From positions 1,922,001-1,986,000 of the forward strand of contig CAXXGW010000009.1 in assembly GCA_963666755.2 (NCBI GenBank): a stretch of DNA of 64,000 bases, given 5' to 3'. The notes under the pieces are model-generated. The model ran no database searches. It was not told the DNA's origin and saw nothing but the letters and a program-made list of their open reading frames with translations. The position numbers were made by a program, and so were the translations under genes. Below are positions 26,336 to 34,075 of the stretch, in pieces. The stretch is from CAXXOK01 sp963666755. GTDB lineage: Bacteria > Bacillota > Clostridia > Christensenellales > Aristaeellaceae. Position 1 is the stretch's first letter. Each line of letters starts with the position of its first letter.

Positions 26336-27406
26336 ATGTATATCGAAAAGCGATACATCAAGCGGATTGAAGAGATTTTTGAGCGGCTCAGCGTTTCCCT
26401 GCGTCTTTTGGATGCGCAGGGCGTTTGCATTGTACCGGAAAACGGCGAAAACGAAACGCTCCCCAGCCTGGTCATGGCTGCGGGCATCACCCACAGCGTG
26501 GAGGGGCGTTTGTATCGCGCGCTGGATATGAATCCGCCGCTGATCCTCACTTGCGCCGCCGACGCACCGGGCGCGGAAAACCTGCTGATTGTAGCCGATG
26601 CAATGCTGATGAGCCTGTTTAAAAGCAGCCTGTCCATTGCCAGCCACAGCGACGTATACCGCCGCGCCCTCCGGCAGGAACTGACCGGCACCGACCTCGC
26701 GGCCCGCGCCGGCGAGCATCAAATTCCGCTGGAAATGGAACGCAGCGTCATGCTGTTTCAGATTGAGCAGACGGAAAAAGCCAGTGCCTACAGCATTCTG
26801 GGCGAACTGATCCCCTTGGCGGACACCGACACGCTGGTGGAGATGAACCGCCATGTCGTGGCCCTGATCAAGGACATGAACGGCATGGACGGCCCCGAAG
26901 AGCTGGTGCAATTTGCGCTGGCCGTGCAGGAAACCCTGCTGGAAGAAGCCGTACAGACGGTGGAAATCGGCATCGGCGAAAGCAAACCGACCCTTTCCCA
27001 GTTGGGGGAGAGCTATCAGGAAGCACGGCGCGCTATGGAAGTCGGGCACATTTTTTCGCCGGAACGCAGCATCCACGTGTTCCGCGATTTGCTGCTGGAG
27101 CGTTTTTTAATGAACGTGCCCCGCGAAGAGAGCATGCACTACCATGCGCTGCTGTTCAACCGCAAAACCGCCAAGCTGTTTAATGACGAAATGCTGCAAA
27201 CCATTGAGATGTTCTTCCGCAAGGATTTGAACCTTTCGGACACCGCGCGGCAGCTCTACATCCACCGCAACACGCTGGTGTACCGTCTGGACAAGGTGCA
27301 GCGCCATACGGGGCTGGATTTGCGGAAGTTCGAACATGCGGTCACCTTCAAGATTCTGTACGAACTGAAGAAGTGTGGTCAGGAAAAACCCAAACAAATT
27401 TACTAA
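26336..27406 (+). CDS. CdaR/PucR-type helix-turn-helix regulator
   Basis: 356 residues. The C-terminal ~60 residues carry the PucR/CdaR helix-turn-helix: L-Y-I-H-R-N-T-L-V-Y-R-L, nearly invariant in regulators of sugar diacid and purine use. The middle region resembles the GGDEF-like domain of that class, and the N-terminus a small sensor. AAGGAG lies nine bases before the ATG. It is followed after 12 bases by the S41 protease gene, and no sugar diacid catabolic genes are near, so the real targets may be different. Confidence 0.82.
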   Translation: MYIEKRYIKRIEEIFERLSVSLRLLDAQGVCIVPENGENETLPSLVMAAGITHSVEGRLYRALDMNPPLILTCAADAPGAENLLIVADAMLMSLFKSSLSIASHSDVYRRALRQELTGTDLAARAGEHQIPLEMERSVMLFQIEQTEKASAYSILGELIPLADTDTLVEMNRHVVALIKDMNGMDGPEELVQFALAVQETLLEEAVQTVEIGIGESKPTLSQLGESYQEARRAMEVGHIFSPERSIHVFRDLLLERFLMNVPREESMHYHALLFNRKTAKLFNDEMLQTIEMFFRKDLNLSDTARQLYIHRNTLVYRLDKVQRHTGLDLRKFEHAVTFKILYELKKCGQEKPKQIY

Positions 27407-27418
27407 GAAGGTGTGCGT

Positions 27419-28876
27419 TTGAAGGGAAAAACCCGATACCTTCTGCTTGCCGCAACGGCAATCCTGGCCATGCTGCTGCTGGCCAGCTGTTCTCTGACGC
27501 CCGCGCTGCGCCTGCGTAATTTTTCCGCAAGCGAAGCGCAGGAGCCTGCCGACAATGCGCTGAACGATGCCGCCGATGCTGCGGAGGAGGGCGACACCGT
27601 CACCCTGACCCGCTCGGAGTACGATCGGCTGGAACGCTACGCCTCGCTGGACCTGATTGCCCGCGAAGTGGAGGCGTATTACTACATCCAGCCCGACACC
27701 GACGCCATGATGGAAGGCGCCAAGCGCGGCCTTCTGGCCGGATTGGGCGATCCTTACACCTACTATTACAGCCCCGAAGAGTTCAGCGCCATGGAAGAAG
27801 AGGACAAAGGCGAGTACGCGGGCGTGGGCATCCAGATTTCCGCTTCCTACGAAACGCTCCAATGCACCATCACACGTGTGTTCAGCGACAGCCCCGCCGC
27901 TATGGCGGGCATCCGCAAGGGCGATATCCTCACCAAGGTGGATACGCTGGATGTGAACGCGTCCACCCTGAACGACGCGGTGAACATCATGCGCGGCGAG
28001 GTAGGCCAGAACGTGCACATTCAGGTGCTGCGCGCAGATAAGCTGCTGGATTTTGACCTGCCGCGCGCGGTGGTGCACGTCAACTGGGTCAGCTCCCGGA
28101 TGCTGGATTCCCGCGTTGGCTATCTGCTGCTGTATGAATTTGCAGGCGACTGCGCCCTGCGCTTTACCGAGCAGGTACACGCGCTGGCCGCACAGGGCGC
28201 GCAGGCGCTGGTCATTGATCTGCGCGACAACCCCGGCGGCTGGGTGGACGACGCCGTGCAGATTGCCGACCTGTTCCTGCCCAAGGAGACCGTCACCTAT
28301 CTGGAATACCGCGACGGCGAACGCGAGTATTACGACGCGACCGACGGCGCACTCTCGCTGCCGCTTGTGGTGCTCATGAACGAAAACTCCGCCTCCGCTT
28401 CCGAAATTCTGGCAGGCGCGTTGCAGGATTACGGTGTTGCCAGCGTGGTGGGCACACAGAGCTTTGGCAAGGGCATCGTGCAGTTTGTGTTACCGCTGGG
28501 CTCCGATGGCGCAGGCATGCAGCTGACCGCCGCCCAGTACTATACCCCCAGCGGGCGCACGGTGCATAAGGTGGGCATCACGCCCGATGTACCGGTGCCC
28601 ATGCCCGAAGGCGACACCACCCTGTATGAGCTGGGCGATTTGCAGGATTTGCAGCTGAGCCGCGCCTACGCGGTCGCCCTTTCCATGCTGCAAGGGGCTT
28701 ACACAGCGCCGGCTACGGCCGCCCCCGCCGCAACCGGCGATACCGCAGCGGTCGCCGCTCCGCGGAGTCCTTCCGGCGCGGCGGATGCCCCGGTGCAGGA
28801 AGCGGAAAATTCAGCGCAGGGGGTTTCAAATCTTCCTCGGTTGCGGTATACTCAACCTGACGTGGAGCTGGGATAA
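27419..28876 (+). CDS. S41 family C-terminal processing protease (CtpA-like lipoprotein)
   Basis: 485 residues. An N-terminal lipobox L-A-S-C (Cys24) anchors it outside the membrane. A PDZ domain spans about 132-215 (Y-A-G-V-G-I), and the S41 catalytic core carries Ser324 (N-S-A-S-A-S-E) and Lys351 (F-G-K-G), the Ser-Lys dyad. It trims or degrades exported proteins, recognising C-termini through the PDZ. TTG at 27419 is preferred because AAGAAGG lies seven bases before it; GTG at 27413 is too close. The last ~55 residues are Ala/Pro-rich and non-conserved in type, and the end of the gene carries a promoter for the next unit. Likely an operon with the CdaR-type regulator. Confidence 0.88.
   Translation: MKGKTRYLLLAATAILAMLLLASCSLTPALRLRNFSASEAQEPADNALNDAADAAEEGDTVTLTRSEYDRLERYASLDLIAREVEAYYYIQPDTDAMMEGAKRGLLAGLGDPYTYYYSPEEFSAMEEEDKGEYAGVGIQISASYETLQCTITRVFSDSPAAMAGIRKGDILTKVDTLDVNASTLNDAVNIMRGEVGQNVHIQVLRADKLLDFDLPRAVVHVNWVSSRMLDSRVGYLLLYEFAGDCALRFTEQVHALAAQGAQALVIDLRDNPGGWVDDAVQIADLFLPKETVTYLEYRDGEREYYDATDGALSLPLVVLMNENSASASEILAGALQDYGVASVVGTQSFGKGIVQFVLPLGSDGAGMQLTAAQYYTPSGRTVHKVGITPDVPVPMPEGDTTLYELGDLQDLQLSRAYAVALSMLQGAYTAPATAAPAATGDTAAVAAPRSPSGAADAPVQEAENSAQGVSNLPRLRYTQPDVELG
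28824..28852 (+). promoter_or_regulatory. Candidate promoter inside the end of the protease gene
   Basis: TTTCAA (28824-28829), 17-base spacer, TATACT (28847-28852). It would start the structured leader before the TM1266-type gene. Confidence 0.5.
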
Positions 28877-28980
28877 ACCCGCGTGGCGCAAGCGACCAGG
28901 GCGAATCTTCCCTCCACAGGTAAAAAACCCTGTTGACGTTCAAGGGGAATCCCCAAGAACGGAGAGAGAGGAGGACGCAA

Positions 28981-29007
28981 ATGAAAATACGTGTAAACGG
29001 CGGTTAG
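28981..29007 (+). CDS. Possible leader peptide, 8 residues
   Basis: ATG plus seven codons and TAG, preceded by GAGAGAGAGGAGG, one of the strongest ribosome binding sites in the window. Its last codons form the left arm of the terminator, so ribosome position would affect hairpin formation. It is too short to be judged as a protein; proposed only as a regulatory frame. Confidence 0.4.
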   Translation: MKIRVNGG

Positions 29008-29030
29008 CTTTGGCTTTGACCGCCGTTTTT
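28995..29030 (+). terminator. Intrinsic terminator in the leader
   Basis: AAACGGCGGT (28995-29004) pairs with 29019-29028, followed by a T run ending at 29030. It ends 37 bases before the TM1266-type gene. Confidence 0.75.
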
Positions 29031-29067
29031 AATGTCTGAACCCATGTGGCGCGTACGGAGGGTTTGC

Positions 29068-29367
29068 ATGCAGGAGGATAAACGCCTGGGCTTCATCGGG
29101 GTCGTGATGGCGGATCGCGCCGTCGCCGCCGAGGTCAACCGTACGCTGGGGCTGCACGGTCAGGTCATTCGCGCACGCGTAGGGGTGCCCGATGCGGACA
29201 CCGCCGCCGCTGTGATCGGCCTGATTGTGGAAGGCAGCAACCAGGAACTGGGGGCCCTGACAGCCCGGTTGGGGAACCTGCCGGGCGTCGAGGTGAAAAG
29301 CGCGCTGGTGCGCAAAACGCGTTCCGCCGCGCCGGAGGGCCTTCCCCCAAACACTCCGGAAACATAA
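29068..29367 (+). CDS. TM1266-type small protein (iron-only hydrogenase system regulator family)
   Basis: 99 residues with a ferredoxin-like ACT-type fold. The family pattern is clear: K-R-L-G-F-I-G at the start, a central R-V-G-V-P, and I-V-E-G-S-N-Q-E-L-G-A-L-T near 63-75, then L-P-G-V-x-V-K-S-A-L. Family members occur beside [FeFe]-hydrogenase maturation genes and are supposed regulators, but the biochemical role is not established. ATG at 29068 is preferred, with GGAGGG six bases upstream; an in-frame ATG at 29032 has no such site. It is cotranscribed with the ECF S component and preceded by a terminator-bearing leader. No hydrogenase genes are in the window. Confidence 0.8.
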   Translation: MQEDKRLGFIGVVMADRAVAAEVNRTLGLHGQVIRARVGVPDADTAAAVIGLIVEGSNQELGALTARLGNLPGVEVKSALVRKTRSAAPEGLPPNTPET

Positions 29368-29393
29368 TTGACTGATAGAGAGGATTTGTGTAT

Positions 29394-29954
29394 ATGCGTT
29401 CCAATTCCATCCGTAATATGGTAACCACCGCCATCCTGATTGCCCTGACCATCGTGTTCCAGCTGTTGCGCCCCGTGCTGGGCGGTTCCAACCCGGTTTC
29501 CACCTACATCATCGGCAGCCTTGTCAACCTTGCGCTGATTGTAGCCGCTTGCGCCGTCGGGCTGGTAAGCGGCGTCTCCGTGGCTGTGGCCGCTCCGCTG
29601 ATCGCCCTGTGGCAGGGCCATGCGACGCTGCCGATGCTGCCGTGGATCATCGCGGGCAATCTGGTGCTGGTAGTGATCTACGCGCTGTTTGCCCTCAAGA
29701 GCCACGATAGCCTCAAGGTGCAGTGGGGCCGTTTCGTCACGGTGGGCGTGGTCGCCACGCTGGTCAAATTTGTCGTTATGGCCGTAGGGCAGGCGCTGGT
29801 GCTGACCTCCGCCAAGGGGCTGGCCTTCCCGGTTGCGCTGGGCACCGGCGCCACCGCGCAGGTGGTGCAGATCATTACCGGAATCATCGGCATGATCCTC
29901 GCCGGGTTGATCCTGCCCGCGCTGCCCGCGTCCGTAGTCGGTAAAAAAGCCTGA
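29394..29954 (+). CDS. ECF transporter S component (substrate unknown)
   Basis: 186 residues with about five or six hydrophobic helices, small and highly hydrophobic, beginning with a short polar stretch and N-M-V-T-T-A-I-L-I-A-L, the helix-1 pattern by which S components contact the shared EcfT. Loops are short, as in vitamin-binding S components. The vitamin or metal cannot be read from the sequence. Start at 29394 (ATG, ten bases after GAGAGG) or the GTG at 29388. It lies 26 bases after the TM1266-type gene, so both share the leader; ecfA/ecfT are not here. Confidence 0.72.
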   Translation: MRSNSIRNMVTTAILIALTIVFQLLRPVLGGSNPVSTYIIGSLVNLALIVAACAVGLVSGVSVAVAAPLIALWQGHATLPMLPWIIAGNLVLVVIYALFALKSHDSLKVQWGRFVTVGVVATLVKFVVMAVGQALVLTSAKGLAFPVALGTGATAQVVQIITGIIGMILAGLILPALPASVVGKKA

Positions 29955-29973
29955 TCTAATCCCCTATGGTTTC

Positions 29974-30006
29974 AACGCAGTCGGCTTTCAATAAGCCGAC
30001 TGCGTT
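29974..30006 (+). terminator. Terminator after the ECF gene
   Basis: 14-bp perfect stem (29974-29987 with 29993-30006), five-base loop, T run continuing to 30008. Confidence 0.8.
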
Positions 30007-30008
30007 TT

Positions 30009-30311
30009 GCTTCCTGCACGTAACAGATGTAAGCCGCTAACTGTTTGGTTATCAGCGGCAATTTTGTTCGCCATGCTTCTCCGTTTCCCGCGACTCTATC
30101 GCAGGCGTTTAGCTTCCTACACGTAACAGATGTCAGCCACCGTCTGTCCGATTGTCGGCGGCAGTTTATTCCGTCATGTTACCCCGTTTCCTACAACCCT
30201 GCCGCCAGCGTTTTGTTGCCGAAATGCAACAGGCTTAAGCCACCGACTGTCCGTTTGTCGGCGATTATTTCCTCCGTCATGCTCCCCCGTTTCCGCACCC
30301 TACGACTGTCG
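30009..30311. repeat. Three diverged ~103-bp tandem repeats
   Basis: Units start near 30009, 30112 and 30215. Shared blocks include GCTTCCT-CACGTAACAGATGT in units 1 and 2, GTC(G)GCGGC-like centres, and a TCCGTCATGCT-CCCCGTTTC block in all three. Identity falls from roughly three quarters between neighbours. They fill the gap between two convergent genes, and no gene is seen in them. Confidence 0.7.
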
Positions 30312-31385
30312 TAGCGGCTGCGGTCGTGCGGCGCGCTCCCTGCCCTCCTGCTGTGCCCGGCAGAGGATCATCTCCGCCGCCACGCTCACGGCAATCTCCA
30401 TCGGCGTTTCCGCCAGGATTGGCAACCCCACCGGCGTATGCACCCGGGCGAAATCATCCTCGGTAAAGCCCAGCTCCAGCAGTTGAGCCTTGGTTTGCGC
30501 AATTTTCCGGCTGCTGCCGATCATCCCCAGATAGTACGCCGGTGTTCGCAGCGCCATTTGCAGGAGTTGCACGTCGTTGCCATGGCCGCTGGTCATCACC
30601 AGAAGGGCGTCGTCCTCCGTTATCTGTAAACGTTCGGCCGCCTCGGCATACGGGGCGCAGACACGCGCCTCGGCCGTCGGGAACAGCGCCTCGGTGCAGT
30701 ATGTGGGGCGCTCCTCATACACGGTCAGGGGGAAATTCAACTGGTGCAGCAGCGGCGCCACGTGCTGCGCCACATGCCCACCCCCGAACAGATACACCCG
30801 CCCGGGCAGCGAAATCGGTTCCGCAAACCATTGTGGCGCCTCAGCTTCCGACATACCCATCGCAGGGGAGCCATCCGTCACCCAAACGGGTTTGCGCAGG
30901 CAAACAGCGGCAACGGGCGGTGCATCCGGCAGGCCGTAAATCCTTTGCCCATCTGCATAGCCAACGCCCGTTACCCGCTCATTTTGCAGCCGCCGTACCA
31001 GCCACCACGCGCCGCCATCCGGCAGGTGCTGGGCGAGGAATTCGGCCCACACCGCATCCTCCGGCGTCAGGCGCTGGTATAAAAGTGTAGCATTGGCCTC
31101 CGCAGGGGTCTGCGCCGTGCGCGCTTCCTCCTGCGTGATGGCGTAACTGCAAACTTTGGAGCGGGGGGCCGCCTCGTCCTGCACCAGCATCGCAGCCAGC
31201 GTATCCAATGCCTGCCGCTCCAGCACGCCTCCGCCTACCGTACCATAGGCTTGACCGTCCCGGCACAGGAGCTGGCAGGCACCCGCCCCGCGCGGCGCGC
31301 CCCGCCCGCCGGCCAATACCGTAGCCAGCGCTACCGCGTTCCCGGCGCGCAATTCCTTGGCCAAAACAGGGATCAGCGTTTTCAT
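30300..31385 (-). CDS. XdhC/CoxI family molybdenum hydroxylase maturation protein
   Basis: 361 residues. The N-terminal XdhC domain is marked by L-A-T-V-L-A-G-G-R-G-A-P-R-G and G-T-V-G-G-G-V-L-E, the C-terminal Rossmann part by L-F-G-G-G-H-V-A and G-M-I-G-S-S-R-K. XdhC proteins bind the molybdenum cofactor, oversee its sulfuration and insert it into xanthine-dehydrogenase-type enzymes. GGAGG precedes the ATG. It fits with yqeB and yqeC (36971-38514), but no hydroxylase is present in the window. The 3' end runs into the last tandem repeat at 30009-30311. Confidence 0.88.
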   Translation of the reverse strand: MKTLIPVLAKELRAGNAVALATVLAGGRGAPRGAGACQLLCRDGQAYGTVGGGVLERQALDTLAAMLVQDEAAPRSKVCSYAITQEEARTAQTPAEANATLLYQRLTPEDAVWAEFLAQHLPDGGAWWLVRRLQNERVTGVGYADGQRIYGLPDAPPVAAVCLRKPVWVTDGSPAMGMSEAEAPQWFAEPISLPGRVYLFGGGHVAQHVAPLLHQLNFPLTVYEERPTYCTEALFPTAEARVCAPYAEAAERLQITEDDALLVMTSGHGNDVQLLQMALRTPAYYLGMIGSSRKIAQTKAQLLELGFTEDDFARVHTPVGLPILAETPMEIAVSVAAEMILCRAQQEGRERAARPQPLRQS

Positions 31386-31414
31386 GGGTGAGCCTCCCTT
31401 CGGCAGATACCGCT

Positions 31415-31443
31415 ATTGTAGGGGGATGGGGCGATCACGTCAA
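31415..31443 (-). promoter_or_regulatory. Promoter of the XdhC gene
   Basis: Minus strand TTGACG (31443-31438), 17-base spacer, TACAAT (31420-31415). The following 31444-31631 holds no gene that I can see. Confidence 0.75.
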
Positions 31444-31631
31444 GCGCAACGGGTTTGCCGCCGACACCGTTGCCCGCTTACTCCGCGGCAGGTGTGATGT
31501 AGCGCAGGGCTTTGTTTTCCGTTTCCGCATTGTATACATTGCGCCGTATCCTTCCCCTAACGATGTTCAAAATGCCGAAAACCCTTCCCCTGCCAGCAGT
31601 TGGCGCTCCATCTCCCCTCCGTAGCCTCCCC

Positions 31632-31660
31632 TTGACAACCCCGCCAAAATCGCGTATACT
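31632..31660 (+). promoter_or_regulatory. Promoter of the amino-acid ABC operon
   Basis: TTGACA (31632-31637), 17-base spacer, TATACT (31655-31660). Confidence 0.88.
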
Positions 31661-31709
31661 CACACACGTGAACGGTTTACTATGCTAAAGCATTAAAGGA
31701 GTGGCTCGT

Positions 31710-32525
31710 ATGAAACTGAAATCCATTCTCGCGTTGGTTCTGGCTCTCGCGCTGTGCACCGTTGCTTTCGGTGCGCTGGCCGAGGACGCTTCCCTCCAGA
31801 CCGTACAGGAAAAAGGCAAGTTGATCCTGGGGTTTGACGCGAGCTTCCCGCCCATGGGCTATACCGATGAAAACGGCGCCTATGTCGGCTTTGATCTGGA
31901 TGTTGCCAAGGAAGTTGCCGCCCGTCTGGGTGTGGAACTGGTGCTGCAGCCCATCGATTGGAGTGCCAAAGATCTGGAGCTGAGCAGCGGCAACATCGAT
32001 TGCATCTGGAACGGCATGACCGTTACCCCCGAGCGTGCCGAGAGCATGAGCCTGTCTATCCCTTACCTGAACAACGCGCAGGTGGTCTGCGTGCTTAAGG
32101 ACAGCCCCATTCAGAGCTTTGCGGACCTCGCAGGCAAGACCCTCGCGCTGCAGTCCGGCTCCTCCGCCGCGGAAGCGGTGGCCGCCAATGCCGATCTGCT
32201 CGCTTCGCTGAACGGCGCGCCGGTGGAATACTCCGATAACGCGCTGGCCCTGCTGGATCTGGAAAACGGCGGCGTGGATTCCGTCGCGCTGGATGTGATC
32301 GTAGCCAACTACTACATTGCCAAGAAGGGTGCCAATTACCGCGTGCTGGACGAGCAGCTGGCCCCCGAACAGTATGCCATCGGTTTCCGCAAGGCGGATG
32401 TGGCCCTGACCGACGCGGTAAACGCGCAGCTGCTGGCTATGGCGCAGGACGGCAAGCTTGGCGAAATCTCCACCGAATGGTTCGGCTCCGATGTGACCAT
32501 CGTGGCCGAACAGGCGGCCAAGTAA
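31710..32525 (+). CDS. Polar amino-acid-binding protein of an ABC importer
   Basis: 271 residues. Signal peptide (cleavage near A-L-A-E), no lipobox Cys, then a family-3 binding fold: L-I-L-G-F-D-A-S-F-P-P-M-G-Y, followed by G-F-D-L-D-V-A-K-E, and W-N-G-M-T-V-T-P-E-R near 90-100, all diagnostic. It catches polar or charged amino acids, perhaps cystine, glutamine or arginine type; the specificity is not readable. ATG at 31710 has AAAGGAG eight bases upstream. First gene of a binding protein-permease-ATPase operon. Confidence 0.92.
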   Translation: MKLKSILALVLALALCTVAFGALAEDASLQTVQEKGKLILGFDASFPPMGYTDENGAYVGFDLDVAKEVAARLGVELVLQPIDWSAKDLELSSGNIDCIWNGMTVTPERAESMSLSIPYLNNAQVVCVLKDSPIQSFADLAGKTLALQSGSSAAEAVAANADLLASLNGAPVEYSDNALALLDLENGGVDSVALDVIVANYYIAKKGANYRVLDEQLAPEQYAIGFRKADVALTDAVNAQLLAMAQDGKLGEISTEWFGSDVTIVAEQAAK

Positions 32526-32551
32526 CGCCGCCGCCCCTGCACGCACCGACG

Positions 32552-32584
32552 CGGGGCAGGCCCTTTGCGGGCTTGCCCCGTTTT
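32552..32584 (+). terminator. Hairpin with T4 between binding protein and permease
   Basis: 12-base arms (32552-32563, 32569-32580) with one G-U pair, then TTTT. Partial termination here would yield excess binding protein. Confidence 0.65.
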
Positions 32585-32616
32585 CCCTTGCGGCGCGCAC
32601 ATCAAGGAGGTACGCC

Positions 32617-33279
32617 ATGCAATACCTGAATAACCCTGACCTGCTCAGCAAACTGTTAGCCCAGCTGGCCGTGGGCATGGGCACCAGTCTGGGCATCTTC
32701 TTTTTTACGCTATTGTTTTCCCTGCCGCTGGGGCTGCTAATCGCGCTGGGCCGCATGAGCCGCCGCCGGTGGATCAGCGCGCCGATCAGCTTTTATATCC
32801 TGATTATGCGCGGCACCCCGCTGATGCTGCAGCTGTTTACCGTCTACTTTTTCCTGCCGCGGCTTGTGGGGCCGATCCCGCGCCTACAATCCACGCTGAT
32901 TGCCTTTTCGCTGAACTACGCGGCCTATTTTGCCGAAATTTACCGCGGCGGCATCATGAGCATCGACCGCGGCCAGCACGAAGCGGCGCAGGTGCTGGGT
33001 TTCACCCGAGCGCAGACGTTTATGCAGATTATCCTGCCCCAAACGTTCAAGCGCGTACTGCTGCCCATCAGCAATGAAGTGATTACGCTGGTCAAGGACA
33101 CGTCGCTGGCGACGGCCATCGCGGTAAGCGAGCTGTTCCTGGTGGCAAAAAACGCCACCTCCAGCTCCGGGTCGGTAGAGCCATTGTTTATAGCCGGGCT
33201 TTTCTATCTTGCGATGAACACGGTGGTCACTCTGTTTTTTAACCGGCTCACCCATCGTTTTGCCTACTATCAGGGGTAA
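32617..33279 (+). CDS. Amino-acid ABC transporter permease (HisM/GlnP type)
   Basis: 220 residues with about five transmembrane helices. The EAA loop is present as E-A-A-Q-V-L-G-F-T near 124-132 and I-I-L-P-Q after it. The single permease probably forms a homodimer. CAAGGAGG precedes the ATG; the ATPase starts 12 bases after its stop. Confidence 0.93.
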   Translation: MQYLNNPDLLSKLLAQLAVGMGTSLGIFFFTLLFSLPLGLLIALGRMSRRRWISAPISFYILIMRGTPLMLQLFTVYFFLPRLVGPIPRLQSTLIAFSLNYAAYFAEIYRGGIMSIDRGQHEAAQVLGFTRAQTFMQIILPQTFKRVLLPISNEVITLVKDTSLATAIAVSELFLVAKNATSSSGSVEPLFIAGLFYLAMNTVVTLFFNRLTHRFAYYQG

Positions 33280-33291
33280 GGAGGGTTGCCT

Positions 33292-34050
33292 GTGTTAAGC
33301 GTGAAGCATCTTGCCAAAGCCTTCGACGGCGAGCCCGTCCTCAAGGACGTATCCCTGACGGTGGAGCAGGGGCAGGTGGTGGCGATTATCGGGCGCAGCG
33401 GCTCGGGTAAAAGCACGCTGCTGCGGTGCCTGAACCATCTGGAAACCGTGGATGCGGGAGAAATCCTGATCGACGGCCGCCCGATGGTAAGCCCGGACGC
33501 GCACGGAAAGCCTGTGTATGCCCCCCGGGCGGAGTTGCGCGCCCTGTGCCTGAAAATGGGGTTTGTGTTTCAAAACTATAACCTGTTCCCACACATGACG
33601 GTGCTGCGCAACCTCTGCCAGGCGCAGGAGCGGGTTCTGGGCCGCACGCGCGCAGAGGCACAGGAACGCGCACGCGCGCTACTGGTGAAAGTGGGGCTTT
33701 CCGACAAGGCCGACCAGTACCCCTGCCAGCTTTCCGGCGGGCAGCAGCAGCGGGTTGCCATTGCGCGCGCGCTTGCGCTGGACCCCGAAATCCTCTGTTT
33801 TGACGAGCCAACCTCGGCACTGGACCCGCAGCTTACGCAGGAAGTGCTAGGCGTCATCCGGGCGCTGGCGCGGGATCGGTGTACGATGATCGTCGTTACC
33901 CATGAAATGCGCTTTGCCCGCGAGGTGGCCGATACCGTCATTTTCATGCAGGATGGGCTGATCCGCGCTTCCGGCACGCCGGACGAGGTGATGGGCGAAG
34001 GCCGCAGCGAGGCGCTGAGCGCCTTCATGGGGCTGCTGGGCGACGGCTGA
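33292..34050 (+). CDS. Amino-acid ABC transporter ATPase (GlnQ/HisP type)
   Basis: 252 residues. Walker A G-R-S-G-S-G-K-S-T, Q-loop F-Q-N-Y-N-L-F-P-H, signature L-S-G-G-Q-Q-Q-R-V-A-I-A, Walker B C-F-D-E-P-T-S-A-L-D-P and the H-loop V-T-H-E-M are all intact. It contains a short polar insert near 65-80, common in some GlnQ members. GTG at 33292 is chosen, six bases after AAGGAGGG; the TTG at 33286 abuts that site. Its end converges on the SARP-type regulator with only 25 bases between. Confidence 0.93.
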   Translation: MLSVKHLAKAFDGEPVLKDVSLTVEQGQVVAIIGRSGSGKSTLLRCLNHLETVDAGEILIDGRPMVSPDAHGKPVYAPRAELRALCLKMGFVFQNYNLFPHMTVLRNLCQAQERVLGRTRAEAQERARALLVKVGLSDKADQYPCQLSGGQQQRVAIARALALDPEILCFDEPTSALDPQLTQEVLGVIRALARDRCTMIVVTHEMRFAREVADTVIFMQDGLIRASGTPDEVMGEGRSEALSAFMGLLGDG

Positions 34051-34075
34051 GCGCCAACGGCGGCAGGCAAGCGCA

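Larger units (their letters stand above)
28862..29030 (+). promoter_or_regulatory. Structured 5' leader, candidate riboswitch or attenuator
   Basis: GTGGAG (28862-28867) pairs with CTCCAC (28912-28917), closing a domain with inner hairpins such as TGGCG/CG-A-CCA around a CAAG loop. ACAGG/CCTGT closes an A-rich loop (28916-28933). CGTTC and GGGG near 28937-28947 pair with CCCC and GAACG near 28951-28961. A strong SD and a nine-codon frame follow, then a terminator. The order aptamer-like domain, leader frame, terminator, gene is that of a controlled leader; it matches no riboswitch class I can recall. Confidence 0.5.

Noticed and set aside
28862..28970. Match to TPP, FMN, cobalamin, ZTP, THF or yybP-ykoY riboswitch
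   Set aside because: I compared the conserved core motifs from memory and none fits; left as unassigned structure.
29032..29067. Earlier ATG for the TM1266-type gene
   Set aside because: No ribosome binding site before 29032, and the codons sit directly after the terminator; the ATG at 29068 has GGAGGG.
30009..30311. CRISPR array
   Set aside because: Units are ~103 bases, diverged along their whole length, and there are no short exact repeats separated by unique spacers, and no cas genes.
30045..30314. 89-codon frame over the tandem repeats
   Set aside because: The protein repeats only because the DNA does; no start signal, and the frame's periodicity follows the 103-base unit.
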